Positions 12,601-27,171 of a stretch of DNA of 64,000 nt are shown here, piece after piece. This DNA comes from Prunella strophiata (taxonomy: Eukaryota > Chordata > Aves > Passeriformes > Prunellidae). The stretch's first letter is position 1, and each line of letters begins with the position of its first letter. The translations under genes were made by a program, and so were the position numbers. The stretch covers positions 30,724,597-30,788,596 of the forward strand of contig JAZBQD010000001.1 in the NCBI GenBank assembly GCA_036583965.1, given 5' to 3'. A model generated the notes under the pieces. That model was not told where the DNA came from. It searched no databases and saw nothing but the letters and a program-made list of their open reading frames with translations.

Positions 12601-15600
12601 GACTTCACACGAAGAGCAGATCTGACATAGGGCTTTAAAAGACTTCTCAACATATACAGAACCCAGAGAAAGAGAAGATTTTGTAAAGACAACGAAGCTC
12701 TTAGCCTTCAAAAAGCCTTCTCAAATCCTGGAGGGCTGGAAATAGCACACAAACATATGTCTGAATCTGCACACAAGATTCACATCAGGGCCACACCACC
12801 AATCCTCCAGTTGTGGTATCTTATGCTCGCAGGCTGCCTTATGAGCACAAGATTTTCTTTTTACCTGGCCCATCTTGATAGACAGGCTCTACTATGGCCC
12901 TAACACAGCAAAAAGTGCTTATGCTATTTTTCTAACTTGTTTCTGGATGGAGAAGAACCAGAAGAACTTCACATAAACAACTGTAAGCCAAAGACACAGT
13001 CCATAGTCCCTTTAAAAAAACTCCTTCTCCCGATACAAGTTACATCAGAAAAGTATTTCTTTGAGTAGTGTAGAAGAGAAAGCATGAAATCCTGACTCTA
13101 TTGATAATGTAAATTGTTTCTAGCCACTGCATCACAGGCAGGATTTTACTACAGATATAAAGAGGTGGCCTTTTGGCCTAGGCCTAGAAGTACAGTCATG
13201 GGGATAAGTAAATTATTTATTTTATTCTCACTACAGCAAGTTTCTACCAACTAAAAGTATTTCACCATGATAACATTACAGTTTAAAAATGATACACCAT
13301 CAATTTAAGCTCTTCTCCATCTCCAGATTAAGTAGCTACAATTTTCCATTTACATGGAATATTAGTATTTGATTAATCTATTTCTTTAGGAAAGTATATG
13401 AAAGTATAATATTTTCTGCCACACAGAACAGATATACAATGCATCCATCTAAACAGTAGCCCTGATAATGCAGTGTTTTCATTGTTGTTCTTGATACACG
13501 GGTTGGAAGAAGCTCCTCTCACTTTCAGGTAACTGTAGTATAGGCAAAATCTTCAGCCAAACCTTTTCCCCAGCAAGGGAAGCCAAAAAAAAAAAAAATC
13601 TGACTTCTCAAATTTGTAATAGCTGGTCTATCTGCACACAACATTTCAACATTCCCTGACTGAAAGTAAACTTTAAATTAACATCTATGAACTATCTTTG
13701 GGATCACTGGACAGCCTAGGTTGCAACATAACTGCTTGCCAGCTGTAAAACTGCAGAGAACATCAGGCATCTGCCTTGCTCTCCCAGACCACATCAGCCC
13801 TCATGTTAACTTAGCTGTACCAGTATTACACAAGATTTATAGGGCTTGAATTAGTGCATTTGAGGTTTAATTAGAGCTCCATAAATTTTCAGCAGTTCTC
13901 ATATGACACTGCCTGAGCCAGTGCTCGTTGGTTTCCCCTGAATTCTGGGCAGAAGGTGGAAGACCAGGCTATAAAGGACAAGACAACCATTGGCTCTGTG
14001 TACAGCAGTTTTACAAGCCAAACCATATTCCACTAGGGGTTTATCAAATCAAAAAATAGACTTCCTGCTTGCCAAAATATGACCTCAAGAGGACAAAGCA
14101 AGTAAGTTCTCTACCAACAACATATCTATTCATTTCTGCTTGCAGGGAGGTGGAGGAAAGAGTGCAGCAAAAGAGCACTTCACATAAACAACAAGTCTTC
14201 AGAAGTTCCCTCCAGAGAAACTGGTAAACATATGGGGCAGAAAAATACCCAAAAAGCTATGTTGCTGTTGCCTTTAAATCAAAAAGTTGTTATGAAAAAT
14301 AACATACCTAGTTTCATGTGCAAAAATAAATCAGGAAAATAAAATTCATTCTATTTTTTTCTTTCCTTACTTTGCAATTGCCAATGGCCTTGCAGCAATG
14401 CTTCCCAGAAAGTTAGGTGTGTTCTTTTCTGAGAAATCATGCACCATACTGGCCTATCACATGAGCTCAATTTAAATACATTTTTTCTGCTAACAATCTG
14501 AATTATTTTCTCACCCTGTACAAGTTCTCTACTATCAGAGATAAACAATAAAATCCAAAGTATTCCTCTCAGGTTATTACCAATATAGCTGCTGCTGAAA
14601 AAGTTGCCAAAGCAGAACTTGTTTATATTTAGAGAATGATTGTTTGGTTGTTTTGAAACTAGAACAACACATGCAGACATTTCAATGAGTTCTGCTTTGG
14701 AATGACCATTTGAAATGGCACAGATCTATGTTTGTTTCTACTGTTCACAGAGCAGACTACTCCTTCAGAGCCTCCTCAACAGACATAAAAGTGGATTCAA
14801 AGGTTTTCTCCATGAGGAAGAAAAATTTGGTGTCACACACACAGTGCTTTTGCCTACCCCTATTAGAGTATTCCATCTTTCAAAATTGCACACATCATCT
14901 TAGACTTGTTATTTAGAAGAAATAGCCCTGTACAGTCTTATTCAGACCATAGAGATGTGAAAATTTATCACAGAAGATGAAGGGAAAAAGTTGGGAGGTA
15001 CAATACGAAAGCAAGACAGTCAAAATTTTGAGCAGTCCTGGGGCATTGGATTACTATTGTGACCTGTTAGACTTCTCTTGAACAATATGCAATATGAAAG
15101 AAAGCACAAAACTCCTGGCAAAATCCATGCAAAGTGAGGAAGTTCTCCAAGAACAGCTCTAAGACTCGGCAGCAAATACATTTTATGTTTATGTTCAACA
15201 ATCCAAAGGACTAGACCTGTAGCTAACTGCAAAACATGCAGGTGACACCCTATTTCAAACTCAGAAATTATATTTTTTTCCTACTGAATTATGTACAGTT
15301 TCTTCCAGTTCATGCTTGATGGCCTTGATGAAAACAGGTAGAATAGGAACATTCACTGCCTCTCCTACCCCATTCTTCTTCCTAGACAGATTTCTCTTGT
15401 GTTAGTACCTTCACCTTTCAATTTAAAGCCAACATTTATGTAATTTATTATCTGTATGCAATTAATAATAATAATAGGCTGACTGCTTACTCATATCTAA
15501 ACATTTTAAATAAATTTCCAGTCATTGGTGATTAGGTAGTAGATGTATAACATAATGACACGTGCTTAGTGGAAAATAAAGCAACACAGAGCAAAGAAGA

Positions 15601-18600
15601 ATTATTATCATATAGATGCAAAACTTTACAGTGAGTCACAAGCCAGAGTCAGGTGGCACAATAATGCAAGGAGTAATACAGCAGAACATAACAATAAAAA
15701 ATAAAATTTGCACACATATGCCAGAGTGGACCTGCCTGCCTGCTTACAAGAATTGTGAGTTAAACTTTGTCACATTTGCATAATTCCACTGGAGCAGGAT
15801 CCTGACTCCACAGCATGACTGGAGATAGCTGTGTATTATTTCAATAAAATGGGTTTCTTCCTTGCTCACATACTTTCTGTATGTATTCACACAAATAGTC
15901 CTTTTGAGAAAACCCTCCAGAAAATAATTAACTTTAATAGCTATTCTACAGCTAAAAGCTGCACAACTGGGTGGCAAATATAACTGAGCTCTCTACAGTC
16001 AAACTGGAGTCTTCAAAAGAATTATAAGAAAACAGATTACAGGTTCAGCACTGCTTCTGGGGTAAAATGTATATTTGTGATAAATGTATCAAATCCCCTA
16101 AAAACTGCACCCATTGAAACTTCATATTTAGGCTGATTTGCTTTCCAAATCATATAGACAGCACAGTTGTGTACAATCTTTAAACAAGTACAACCACAGA
16201 GAAATGCTGAGAGATTTAAGAGAAATAAAAGCATGATCAGCTAGCTTGTAATCTTCTTTTCTCTTATTCTCCTCCCTATAGCTGCATTAAATTGCCTGTT
16301 GAGAACAATAACATATTTGTGCTTTTATAGGTAGAATGATTTGTATTATGTAAAGATTTGGCTAACAGAGTAAAGATGCATTCAAACTGGATTACATGCT
16401 GTTAATAATTTTCTGGATGCTCTAGGGGACCCATAATTCTGGAGGAATAGAGATTAGCATTTGAATATATACTTTGCAATACATCTCAAAGCAGACTTTT
16501 TAAATTTAGTTTTTGTCATTTTTCTAGAGCCACACTAACCAGAAATCAAATCACTGAAAGTATTTTGAAGGAAAAAGTATATCACAACCAAGATTTTATG
16601 CCCCACCTCCCCACACACTTCAGAGTACACAGAAAATCTCTCTTTTCACAACTCTCACACCACTTCAATAGCCTTCTTTAAAAAGTCAGACTACTAGAAA
16701 ACATGAACAGGCCTGCAGTATTGTTCTATGCATGTTGAATAAATAGAGGAACTCAACAAGTAAATCTGAATTTGCTGTTCTGAGTAAAAGCTCAAGCTAC
16801 CTAAAAAGCTGGTTTTGCTGTGGTTTAGCTTCTGTTTCAGAAAGTAATGTCAAAATACATTATTTTAACAATATTAGTAGAACACCTCAAATTGAAAAAA
16901 AAAATACCCCTTAAAATATTATAGCATTCTTTTGTTATTATTAACTTCAGCATAGACAGGACTCCCATTTTGCTGTTTTAATGAAACACTGAACTCTTTT
17001 GGCCACCATTTGCTGAACATTTAAATCCTTTGTAAATTGTGTATGGTTTTTTATGTCTATATTTTCATGATTTTTGAAGCACTTTGTACTTCAGAACAGT
17101 CTTAAAGTACAAGGCTCTCTAATAAACATTATATTCTCTGACAAACTCAACTGGGAAGGACACTGTAGTGTTTCTTTTTAATAAATTACTTTTCTTAGCA
17201 TTATAGGGTTTGCCTAGCAAGCACAGATTCACTGGACAAAATATTCTTTTCATGACCTTTGCTCCTCAGTTATAATTAGTTGTCTGGTCCCAGTTGCTTA
17301 CAGTGTAAACAAAGACTGATAAACCCACACTGGCTGCATGTATTTATTACATTACAACTCAGCTGCCAAATGTCTAACCGTTCTAATAAAAAACTATTTT
17401 CTAAGGTTTATGTTTTATTGCATGTGTGACTCCCTTATTGGTTAGCATTTTGGAGTTGTGGAAAAGGTTATGAATTTAGAAACTAACTGCATTCATATCA
17501 TATTTAAAACTTAATGCTATTTTATTAAAGACATATGGGCCTCCAAAGTACACATATTAAATGTCATGTAAGAAAAGTAGCATTTTAAATCATGGTCAAA
17601 TTCATTTTTGACGTGACTCCTGAGGCTTCCCAAGATCTGAACTATTTCTTTGTAAATCTGGCAGTTTAACCACACTCATAAATCACTTTCAAAGCATATT
17701 ATTTCTTAATTTTACTGCATTAGAGAGCATTTGGCCTACACAGTGAACTGTTTGTAACTGTTACATGAGCAAAAGTTGTATGTTTAGTCTTATAATGTGT
17801 GAAGAAAAAGAAGTCTTAATTTCTCAGTCCTGAATTTACCCCTTATTTTAACTCAAATCATACATTTCCTAATGAAATTTACCAGAATAAGATCTACAGC
17901 ATAGTTTCCTGTACTGACATAAGAAAAAACTTAATCTCCTGCTCCAAGCTTCTAAGTTAGCATCACAAAGGCAACAGTAATTTAATCATTAAGCAAATAT
18001 CCCAAAAGTTCTATTACAAGAAAGAATCCCTAAGGTTTTCAAAATCCCACCAAGGCTGAAAGAGAAATGAATAATCTTTGGGACAATGCACATGCCTTTG
18101 CTGGGCTCCTTGATGTAAAGACATTTAATACATTACAACTGAAGCATACCTTATATACATTTGAAAATTAAATGCATATCACTTAAGGACAAAGTCCCTG
18201 TTTGCTAAAGTCTCAAGAAAACCTACCTCTAAAACAGATCATTCACAGAACAGGATTCAAAGCAATGTCATTTTTGAAGTGTGATTGATGTTTTTCTTAT
18301 TTATTTTTAGACATGTTTCTAATTACAGAGTTAACTACTATTTTTATGTATTCCTATGAACATTTTTCTAGGATGAATAAGAAAAATTAGGGCAACCGTT
18401 TACTGCAAAAGTTTTATAATCTCACTGATTCCTTCAAAGAGAACACCACTCCTCAGTCACAAATACTTTTTAGTTTTTTTATCCACAAATGAACCCCTGA
18501 TTTTCCCCTGAAACACAGATCCATGACCTAAGTCACCAAATCTTAACGATGTTGTACCAGGTTCATTGTCTTCAAGATGGACAAAATTAAAAAATGTTAA

Positions 18601-20370
18601 GCATCAGCTTCAGTTAAAATTCAGGAACTGAAACCAGAATCTGTAACTTCAGTATGATTTTAAGGGAGCAGATGAAACTGTGCTGCATCCTTTTTCTTTG
18701 ACAAAGGGAGCAGTTTTAGAAAGTCAGAAGCGAAAAAGGTCAGGATTTCTTACAAAATAGCCCTTTGGCCTATACATTTCTGGTAAGGGTGGAGACAAGG
18801 GAAGAAATATTAGCCCTTCTCTGAAAACAAATTATTAATATTTTTTTTCCTGAAATAACTCATAAACCAGCTTTAAATTGGTCATGTTCTTAGCCATTAA
18901 TGAAGAGGGAATGACTGATATGCTGAGCTTTTAGGAGATGACCTCATCACAGCCCTATCTGACTCTTGGACCACACTCTGCCTGATGTTAGTGAAGGGAA
19001 GGATTATATTTTGTAATGCTCTGGTGTTCTTGACCTGCCAATATTTCAAGCACACAATCTCTCTTTTAGCACAACAGGAAAGGCAGGATTCAGCTGCTTA
19101 AACACAAGTTTCTACTGCTGTTTTAGCCACTCTACAGTTTCTGTGCCTGGTCTCCCATGGTGGCTTCCCTCTCCTATGTAAGATACTTATCTGTCATCCC
19201 TACAGGGGTCTGCTGTATACTTTAGAGTATCTAAAATGTCACTAGACTACTATTTTTGGGCATTTACACTGTTTCCAAAGTTATTAGAAATATTGGTGCA
19301 TTCATTTTATCTTTCCTTTAGTTCCTGTCCTCTTTGACTCCACCTGACTATAGCAACACTAAAAAACCAAAAACCTAGCATTCATTTCACAAGAGGATGC
19401 TGTATGATGTATTTGCATCACGTTTTATGTGATGAAGTCATGATTCTTTACTTGTTCCTTGCTGCAAGATGCACTCCTGAGAAGATCACAACAGCAAATC
19501 ATCTTTGTCTTCACTGACAGTGGCCCTTGCAACCACGTTCATCTCTAACAGCTGGGGAACTTTTCATGGGTCAGTGAATCAGCAAAGCCAGGCCTTATCT
19601 TAACCCAGCACACAAACACACTGCCAAGCCTGCTGTGAAAACTGTGGGACACCCAACCACAGCCAAAACAAGCAACAAATATAAAATCAGCCATCACAGT
19701 TCTTTTCCAACTTGTACACATGTACAAAATTCCAGGTAGATTCTATGGTAGTGATAGCTTGGCACTGATTTTTGACTCCAGAAATATTGCTGTGACAAAC
19801 AGTTTCCAGAAAGAAAAATTATAACTGGACCTTTGTTTCATGGCTAAAAATTGACATAAATTCTAACCATGATACTTAAGACTACCACTATTTCAATGGG
19901 AATAACTCACCAAAATGACTGAGTACATGTGGTATACTGTTTCTTAAAGCCCAGGAAAAAATAAAAATAATCTCCTATAGCAACATAAGAATAGACAAAA
20001 GCAGGCCAAGACTTTTGCAATGCCCTATTAAATCCATTTTTCTTTTTTAACAAAATTCAACAAATGAACAACTCCTGTGCTTAACAGGTGTCATCTGATA
20101 ATGAGATCTATTGCATTAGAAAAGAGGAATTACAAGAAGCTCTGCTTGTACTCCAGCAGTGTTTCTATTTTCAAAAGAAAACAAAAAAAAATGCCTTATA
20201 AAACAAAACTCTAGCAATATTGATCCACTAAGAATCTGAGACAATCATGATCCTACTGTCAGATATCATGGTGTTACATTCTGCTGAGTGGCATTTTATT
20301 GAATAGACTGAGTAGAAAATACAAAAACCAACATCTAATTATTGAAGTTTCCATATATCTGAACCCACAA
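6692..20370. other. Intronic desert, no gene seen
   Basis: This is 13.7 kb of AT-rich LRMDA downstream intron. I see short A tracts (8904-8918, 11022-11032, 13585-13598), a short AAT run (about 15464-15475), and a complex non-repetitive stretch at 16950-17460 noted as a possible constrained element. Open frames of 60-109 codons are scattered on both strands and show no recognisable domains. Confidence 0.6.
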
Positions 20371-20473
20371 ATTAAAATTAAAAAAAAAAAACCACCAAAA
20401 AAACCACCAAACAATAAACAGCAACAAAAAAAACCAAAACCACAACAGCAACAACAACAACAAAAAAAAAAAT
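20371..20473. repeat. A/C-rich low-complexity tract
   Basis: A run of A is followed by CCACCAAAA, CAGCAACAAAA and (CAA)n units, then another A run. The lysine/glutamine/proline-rich open frame on one strand and the leucine/tryptophan/phenylalanine-rich frame on the other are artefacts of this composition. Confidence 0.9.
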
Positions 20474-23400
20474 ACCAGTGGTAATAAACAAGTTGTCACA
20501 ATAATTTTGTCAATTAAATGAAGCATCAATTATATACAGTACCTATTGCCATTCATCAGAGAATTTTCAAGTGCTTTACAAATATTAAGTCTCACAAATG
20601 GATAATTTTCTCACTACTACTGAAAGATACACACATTTCAGGTGCAAAGCAGCAGCTGGTTAACTAGCACACTGCACCATTACAGAAGAGGTTAGGGCAG
20701 AAGGTGGAGAAGAATGCCTTAGTACATGGAGACTGCAGAGAAATCCATAGAGGCAGAATGTAATCACCTGAACTGGATTCAGGCCAGAGCTCCAGCAATA
20801 GCACCCTTTCCTATCTGAAAAATGCACTGGGAGCATTAATGGCTAAAATGACATGGGCTTCATGACAATTATATACTTTTTTTTTTAAGGGAATAATTTT
20901 AAGAAAGAGACATCACCTTTTTCCTTCTGTATATTTAACAGCAATTAAGATAGTGAAATGTAGTCCACATAATACCTGCCCAAAGAACACATGAGGATGT
21001 TTTTTAAGAAATATCAATGTAAGAACCAACGCTGAAGAGTCTTTCTCCCTGTCCCTAATACACACTATGACCCACATGTGTCCTACTCTTCCCTCTTGAC
21101 AGCTGGAATTACAGCAGGTTATGAACCAAACATGTTACAGACTTCTGGTTAAAATACCTAAACTTTCTGAAGAGTAAAATGGATGAATGCATGACTGCCA
21201 CAATGTCCTTGAAGTAAATATTATTTACTGCATCACAGTCTAGATTGGAGTCTTAAGTTCGTGTCCTTGTTTTGGTATGTGAAATTTTGACATCTGACAA
21301 TAAGGAACCATGCTCTGTGGGAGCTGTATCAAAGAAGTATCTTATGAGCTAGCAGTTCACTGACACAATGATTCTTTACACTTTAAAAGCCTTTTACTCT
21401 TCATGTTCTTCACATGCTCTAAATACATACACCAAGATGGCAATGGTAACAAGAGAAAGACCATGAGCAATGCAGCTGCTCTCCAAAGTTTTATCTGTCT
21501 CCTTTTATTTACTTTTTAAAACCAGCCTCACTTGCCCTATTTTTATTTTTTTTTTGAGGGGGGGGGAGGATGTAAAAAGGTCCATGAGATACATTGGCAA
21601 AACTGTTTTCCCTATATTCATTGAAGCAGGTAGAACATATCTATTCAAGAAATGTATGACTCTTATTGAACAGTTTGGGACAAAAATTACTAAAATTATT
21701 CCTTGGGCCTCATCTGACTTTAATAGAAGCATATATCAGCATGTCTTACTTTTAAAAAGAGCTTTTCCTATGAGCTTAAACACAAGAATACTGAAAATGA
21801 TCTGAAAGCAACACTGTAGATTTTATCTCACCTTATTTCTTTAATGGTACTGCCTAAATATTTACTCTTCCTCTCAAAATAAAATAAGCTTCTTCTACCC
21901 TTCAAGTAACACTGTGGGCATGAATCACAGACATTTATTACACAGAATGCAGATATTAGACTTGCCTTTCTGCTTCAGTGTCTCCATCTTAGCTCCTTGG
22001 AGAACAAATGCAATGTCAGGTTTCATAATTATAACTTGAGATGAAAACAATGCATCTGAGAGTGAAAAAATATTGAAAAATTCCAAATACCCATACCATG
22101 CCTATTTTTGTTGTACAGACTTCCCTTACAGCCAGTGGACAAGATGCTTTTGGTAAAGCTGCAAGGAAGCAGAATAACCCCATTTAATATTAATATTGTT
22201 ACTTGGAAGTATAACTAAGGACACCCGCCAATGATTTTGCCCTATAAACTACAAAACTGTTACTGGTGACCAAATGCCATCTGCTTTTTTCACCACCAAA
22301 ACTAAAACAGATGAAAATGTTAACCTTAAAAATGCAGTATGTGAAGAGAAATATTGGGAAATATTGGTTGAGAAATGTTGGGAAATATCCTGCATTTTCT
22401 AAAAGCAAACAGACTGACCCAGTATTAAATAATTAAATTTATATTTAAGGAGACTTATGATAGTGTGTACCTATACATAGCAACACACTTAAATGGATAT
22501 ATCTACATTTTATCACCTAGATTAAATGATCATGAATACAGACCTTTAAAATATGAAATTATGTACTTTGATACACCATAATTTCTTTTTATTTATATCA
22601 TATGCAATGTAAAAATGTGTAGTCTTAATGTATTTTCTCAAATCGCATTTGTTTTGCATCCCTAAGTTTGAAAAATGAAACAGTTGGAAGCACAATTCAT
22701 ATACCTATAAAGCAAAGAGGGGTACAGTTTTAAATAATTATGTCAAGAAATGACAACTCTACTCTTTGTAGAAGCACAGATGAATAATTACAAAGCCGGG
22801 ACACAATTAAGCAATTTTGACTGTCGTATTCTTGAGCTGTCTTTCTGATGTGAAATGCTGTCATGCCCAGAAACACACTTCACACTGGACAGGCATCTTC
22901 CACTTTGAGCTACACTTATGCCAGTGAAATGAGGTCATGGTCTGGTCATTAAACAAGGCTTCCTCATCTGGCTCAATGCCTCTTATCCAGCCAGACTTCC
23001 CCAGTCTTTATTAAAAGCAGGCATGATACAATGTTCAATATTTTGACAAACGAAAACATAAACATAACAGAATAATGAAGTTTAGCTCACCTACATAGTG
23101 AGAAGAGTACTGCATTGTAACATTAAACTGTTTTCTAATAAATGATTGTATCTTTCCATAAGACAGTCATATCACAAACAGATGCATTTCCAACAAAAGA
23201 TGAAATGAAGCAAAGCACAAGAAAGTGTAGTGTTCTGTTAAATAAAATAGGGAATAATGAAAGTTTAAAAAAATTTATACAAAATAAAATATTTATGACT
23301 TAGTGATGACTGGTGATTGCTAGATACTTTCACATTTGAGTAAACACAAGCTAGTCAGATGGAAATTTCTTGCTTTTATTCTCATTTTGTGTATTTTTTT

Positions 23401-26400
23401 TCTTGGTGGGATATTTTGCTCTCCCAAGTATTCCATGTCAAGACTAAAATGAAAACAACTCCCCACATCACAGCCTCTTTAGATCATCAGTCTGCCTTTT
23501 ATGCTGAATAAGCCACACCATCTCCTGCTTATCATAATGGGGGAAAAAAAGCCATGTAAGTTAGGATTTTTTGTTGGTGTGCTGTTTTTAAGGTGTTTTT
23601 TTTTCCTGAAAAAGCAGTTCTGAAAGGCCCACTGTTGTTACTAAATCTGGCAGAATACTTTCATGTGGCATCCACCAACATAAATACTAATCACTGCATC
23701 TCCTTTCCTGGTAAGCATAGGCTGACACAGTGCCTTGCTGCCTTGGGTGAAAGGGAAATTAAAAAAAAAAACCCCACATTATTGGGAAGTTCATTATCAT
23801 CAAGGTCTTACATATCACTATGTCAACTTATTAAGTTTTTCTGATGACCAACACTGGATATGCTGCAATCTTCCTCTGAGTTTGGATCAAGGTGTAATCT
23901 CTACCCAGTTTCAGAAAGCTTAAAATCTATTACCAGTACCTGCCTGTTAAATCTGGCTGAAGCTGGTCAAAAATATTGACAGCTATGTGGGAGTAGAACT
24001 GATGAACAGAGAACACAAGATCCAGGAAATAGGAAGGCTGGAGAATAGAAAGCCATTATGTATGCAATGTATAACACATGACAGAACTCAAAAGTACAGT
24101 TATTGTGCACATCATCTTTGTGATTTATGGAGGAATGCTGCTTGCTGTGGTCTTCAAGCAGAGCTGTCAATAGCTGTACACATACTTAGCTGCATTTCAA
24201 AGCATATATGCAGAGAAAATTCTGAGAGTCTTCTCAGACATAGAAAGAGTTTGCATGCATATGTACTATAAGCATGAATATCCTAGGAAATAAGCACAAA
24301 TTCTAAACAATTTGGAGTGCTTTACAATACCTGCATCAAATTTAATATTTATTTTAAATTAGCCACTTCTGTGATATGTATATAATACTGTATGATGAGG
24401 GTAATTTCATAGCACCTTAAGAAGCATTAATTCATGCCATAAAAATAATTTACAATGATTTTACCATCAGTAATTTGTACTGAACCATTTATAAAGAAGA
24501 AAAAAACTCTTTAGTATGACAATAACAACAGTAAATTGGAGCCTTCTGCAAATTTTCTGAAATAAATGTATGGTTTATCATAAGACTTAGTGGGTAAATA
24601 ATTCAAAACTATGCAAAAGGTTCAATTGTAGATATAAAAGTTAAAGGTGTTATCCCTAAATTTGTTGAGTAATTTACCCTTAGCTATTGACTTAAAAGAG
24701 GTTTAATCCAGAAAAGTAACTTCAAATTTGAGAGACACTTTTTTTCTCTTGCACTATTAAGTTGGATGCAATTCACGGAGTAGACTCCTTAAATGAAAGA
24801 TCTAACTGTTAGATAAATTAAAAAAAAACTACATCAGATCCAAAATCTGATTAGATAAGAAGAATTGTAAAAGATGACATACATATGCTATACCTAACAC
24901 AATTCAGCTGTTCCATTTGGCTGGATTCAAAGATGGTTTGCTGTGAATAGCTGTGTTCCACCACAGCCTAAAAACAACTCACTCCATTCATTACATATAT
25001 GAAGCTGAAATAACTAAAGGCAGTGGTAAACAATATATCAAAGCAATGTTTGTATCAGAACTGTTAACATTTTAGTAGTTATAAATTAATCAGTCTGAAT
25101 TAATTTGTAATGCACTGCAATTGTACTCATGATAATGCATTTATCCAGCAACACTGTTATGCTACCAAACAGTGCATTTCCATAACCACTGCATTATTAT
25201 TCAGCATTATTGGAAATCTGCAATAAATTATTGATGGTATACTTTAGAGAAAAAGCAGCAAACAGAAAGCAAGTAGACTGAAAACTTGAGCAGTTTCAAG
25301 AAAGATCTGCAAGTACTAAAGCACTCTGAGCACACCACAGATTGCTATTATCAACTACTGATCAACAATGGAAAAAGAAGGCAAAGTGGAGAATTCACAT
25401 TCTCATTCTGATTGCTTCAGCAGGATGCCAGAGTTGATGGAAGCTGTATTAAATGCTCAGATTACTGAAACTGTCTCACTGATGCTGTCAATGTTTATTA
25501 GCAGGACACCACATTAAATATCATACAAAATTAGAATCAACTGGTTCATAAAAGCCATTAAACACCATAGGTGTGAGCTCTGCAACAGAAGTTTAACATA
25601 CAAGGCAGGGGACAACTTGTCAGAAAAAATTGCATTCTTTCACAAAAGTATATCACGCAGTTGTTACATTTCCTTGGACAGGGTAAAAATATTCTTTTAA
25701 GCTCAGTGACACATATTAGTTACTTTGCTATGTGAAACAGAGGTTGAAACCAGAGATTTGATAGTGTGGCCACAGCCCATTAGACAGATACCTGTAAATT
25801 TCTACATTAAAACACAGAAAAATTACTAAGGCTTTTGTCCCCCCATCTGACCACATTTATCATTCCTTTCATTTGAAAGGTTTCATCTCTTTTTTTTACC
25901 ATAGCAAAAGATGCAGCCAGGCTCTTGGAGTTATTTAAAAATAGTGCTAATGAATCATATTATTGTTCCCACTCTCCTACCTTTGCATCCTTGGGCTTAA
26001 CCACTTTCATGAAGGCACCTCTTATCAAGGCTTCCTCTCTCTCCCTCCTTGGTTACTTTCCGAGTATCCAGAAATTTCAGGTTTGTCAATTTGTGCAGGA
26101 CAAAATATCTGACAGATATCAAAATACACACAGTTAAAATCCAGTAATGCACAAAGACATACTCACAGACTCAATGACTAAAAAAATTACAGCCAAAAAT
26201 AACAAGAGCCTTTGTTTCCTCTCTGTATTCACCTTTTTCATGCAATGTAGCTTATGTACAAAGTTATAATACTTATTTTATTCTCTCAAATGAAGTCAAA
26301 ACCATTTAATACTGGTGGATCAAACACAATAATCACCATGGATGTGTATGTTCTCTCTGTATATTAGTGAGGTATAAAGCATACCAAGGAACAGAACAAC

Positions 26401-27125
26401 CTGGAAATTGTTTTGCATTGCCTGTTTGGGAAAAGGAATTTTGAGTGATATCAAAGATTTGCAACCCACACTGTGGGAGAAAATCAGTCTGAGATATGGG
26501 AAATTGCCAGCCAACTTCTCTGCAAGAATTTTTACCATTTGCCAACCCTTCTTTGGATTTTTTATTTTATTTTCCTAAAAACACAATGATCAGAATTTGG
26601 AAGGAGAATTCCAATTTGGTCCTGCCAGAGAGACAAGGTGGCCTTACAGAATACAGATCCCAGCTCAGGATTAAGTGCAGAAGCACACAGGGAGAGACTA
26701 TTTTTGGGAAATACATTTTAAGAATTCCAAGTTCTTATTAGGATTCATCAGTATTATATTCTATTTATCATTCTACTCAAAGGATTTTTCTAGCCTCAGA
26801 AAAATACTACTGGTTTCTCACTCGTGGAGGGAGAGAACATGGCAGAGCAAAACCAAAGCAAGACACAACCATGGCAAATCCAAATATCTAATCACCTCAA
26901 GTACACATCATTTGCATTTAGTCAACCAAATGTGAAGCAGACACTGCAAAGTGAGGGCAATATCAGACTTTTCCTGGCAGGGGGTAGGAAGGTGGTGATA
27001 ATGTTCCCCAGCCTAGCTGCTTTGCAGAAACCCCAAGTCAGTCAGAGAGCTCCTCATCATACTGATCCCCCTTTGGCACTGGGAGGAAGGAATTAAAGAA
27101 ATAGAAAACTCTGCATAACATTTTG
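20474..27125. other. Intronic desert, no gene seen
   Basis: AT-rich intron. It includes a 9-bp G run (21558-21566), a 24-bp imperfect tandem duplication (22347-22394) and two complex segments noted separately (22740-22990 and 25080-25240). Open frames of up to 111 codons have no recognisable product. Confidence 0.6.
22347..22394. repeat. 24-bp imperfect tandem duplication
   Basis: Two adjacent 24-bp units both begin GAGAAAT(A/G)TTGGGAAATAT and diverge in the last bases. It is a local duplication without coding meaning. Confidence 0.8.
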
Positions 27126-27157
<32 letters not shown>

Positions 27158-27171
27158 ATAGAAAAAAAAAA
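27126..27171. repeat. Poly(A) tract (31 A, then a second A run)
   Basis: There are 31 uninterrupted A bases at 27126-27156, then CATAG and a further A run. Nothing upstream resembles a processed gene copy, and avian CR1 elements do not end in poly(A), so a simple-repeat expansion is more likely than a retroposon tail. Confidence 0.9.

Noticed and set aside
14351..14680. 109-codon open frame on the minus strand.
   Set aside because: No family resemblance and no paired splice sites fitting the open stretch. Treated as chance.
27126..27171. Long poly(A) as the tail of a processed pseudogene.
   Set aside because: No gene-like sequence or target-site duplication was found upstream, and retroposed genes are scarce in birds because CR1 does not mobilise poly(A) RNAs efficiently.
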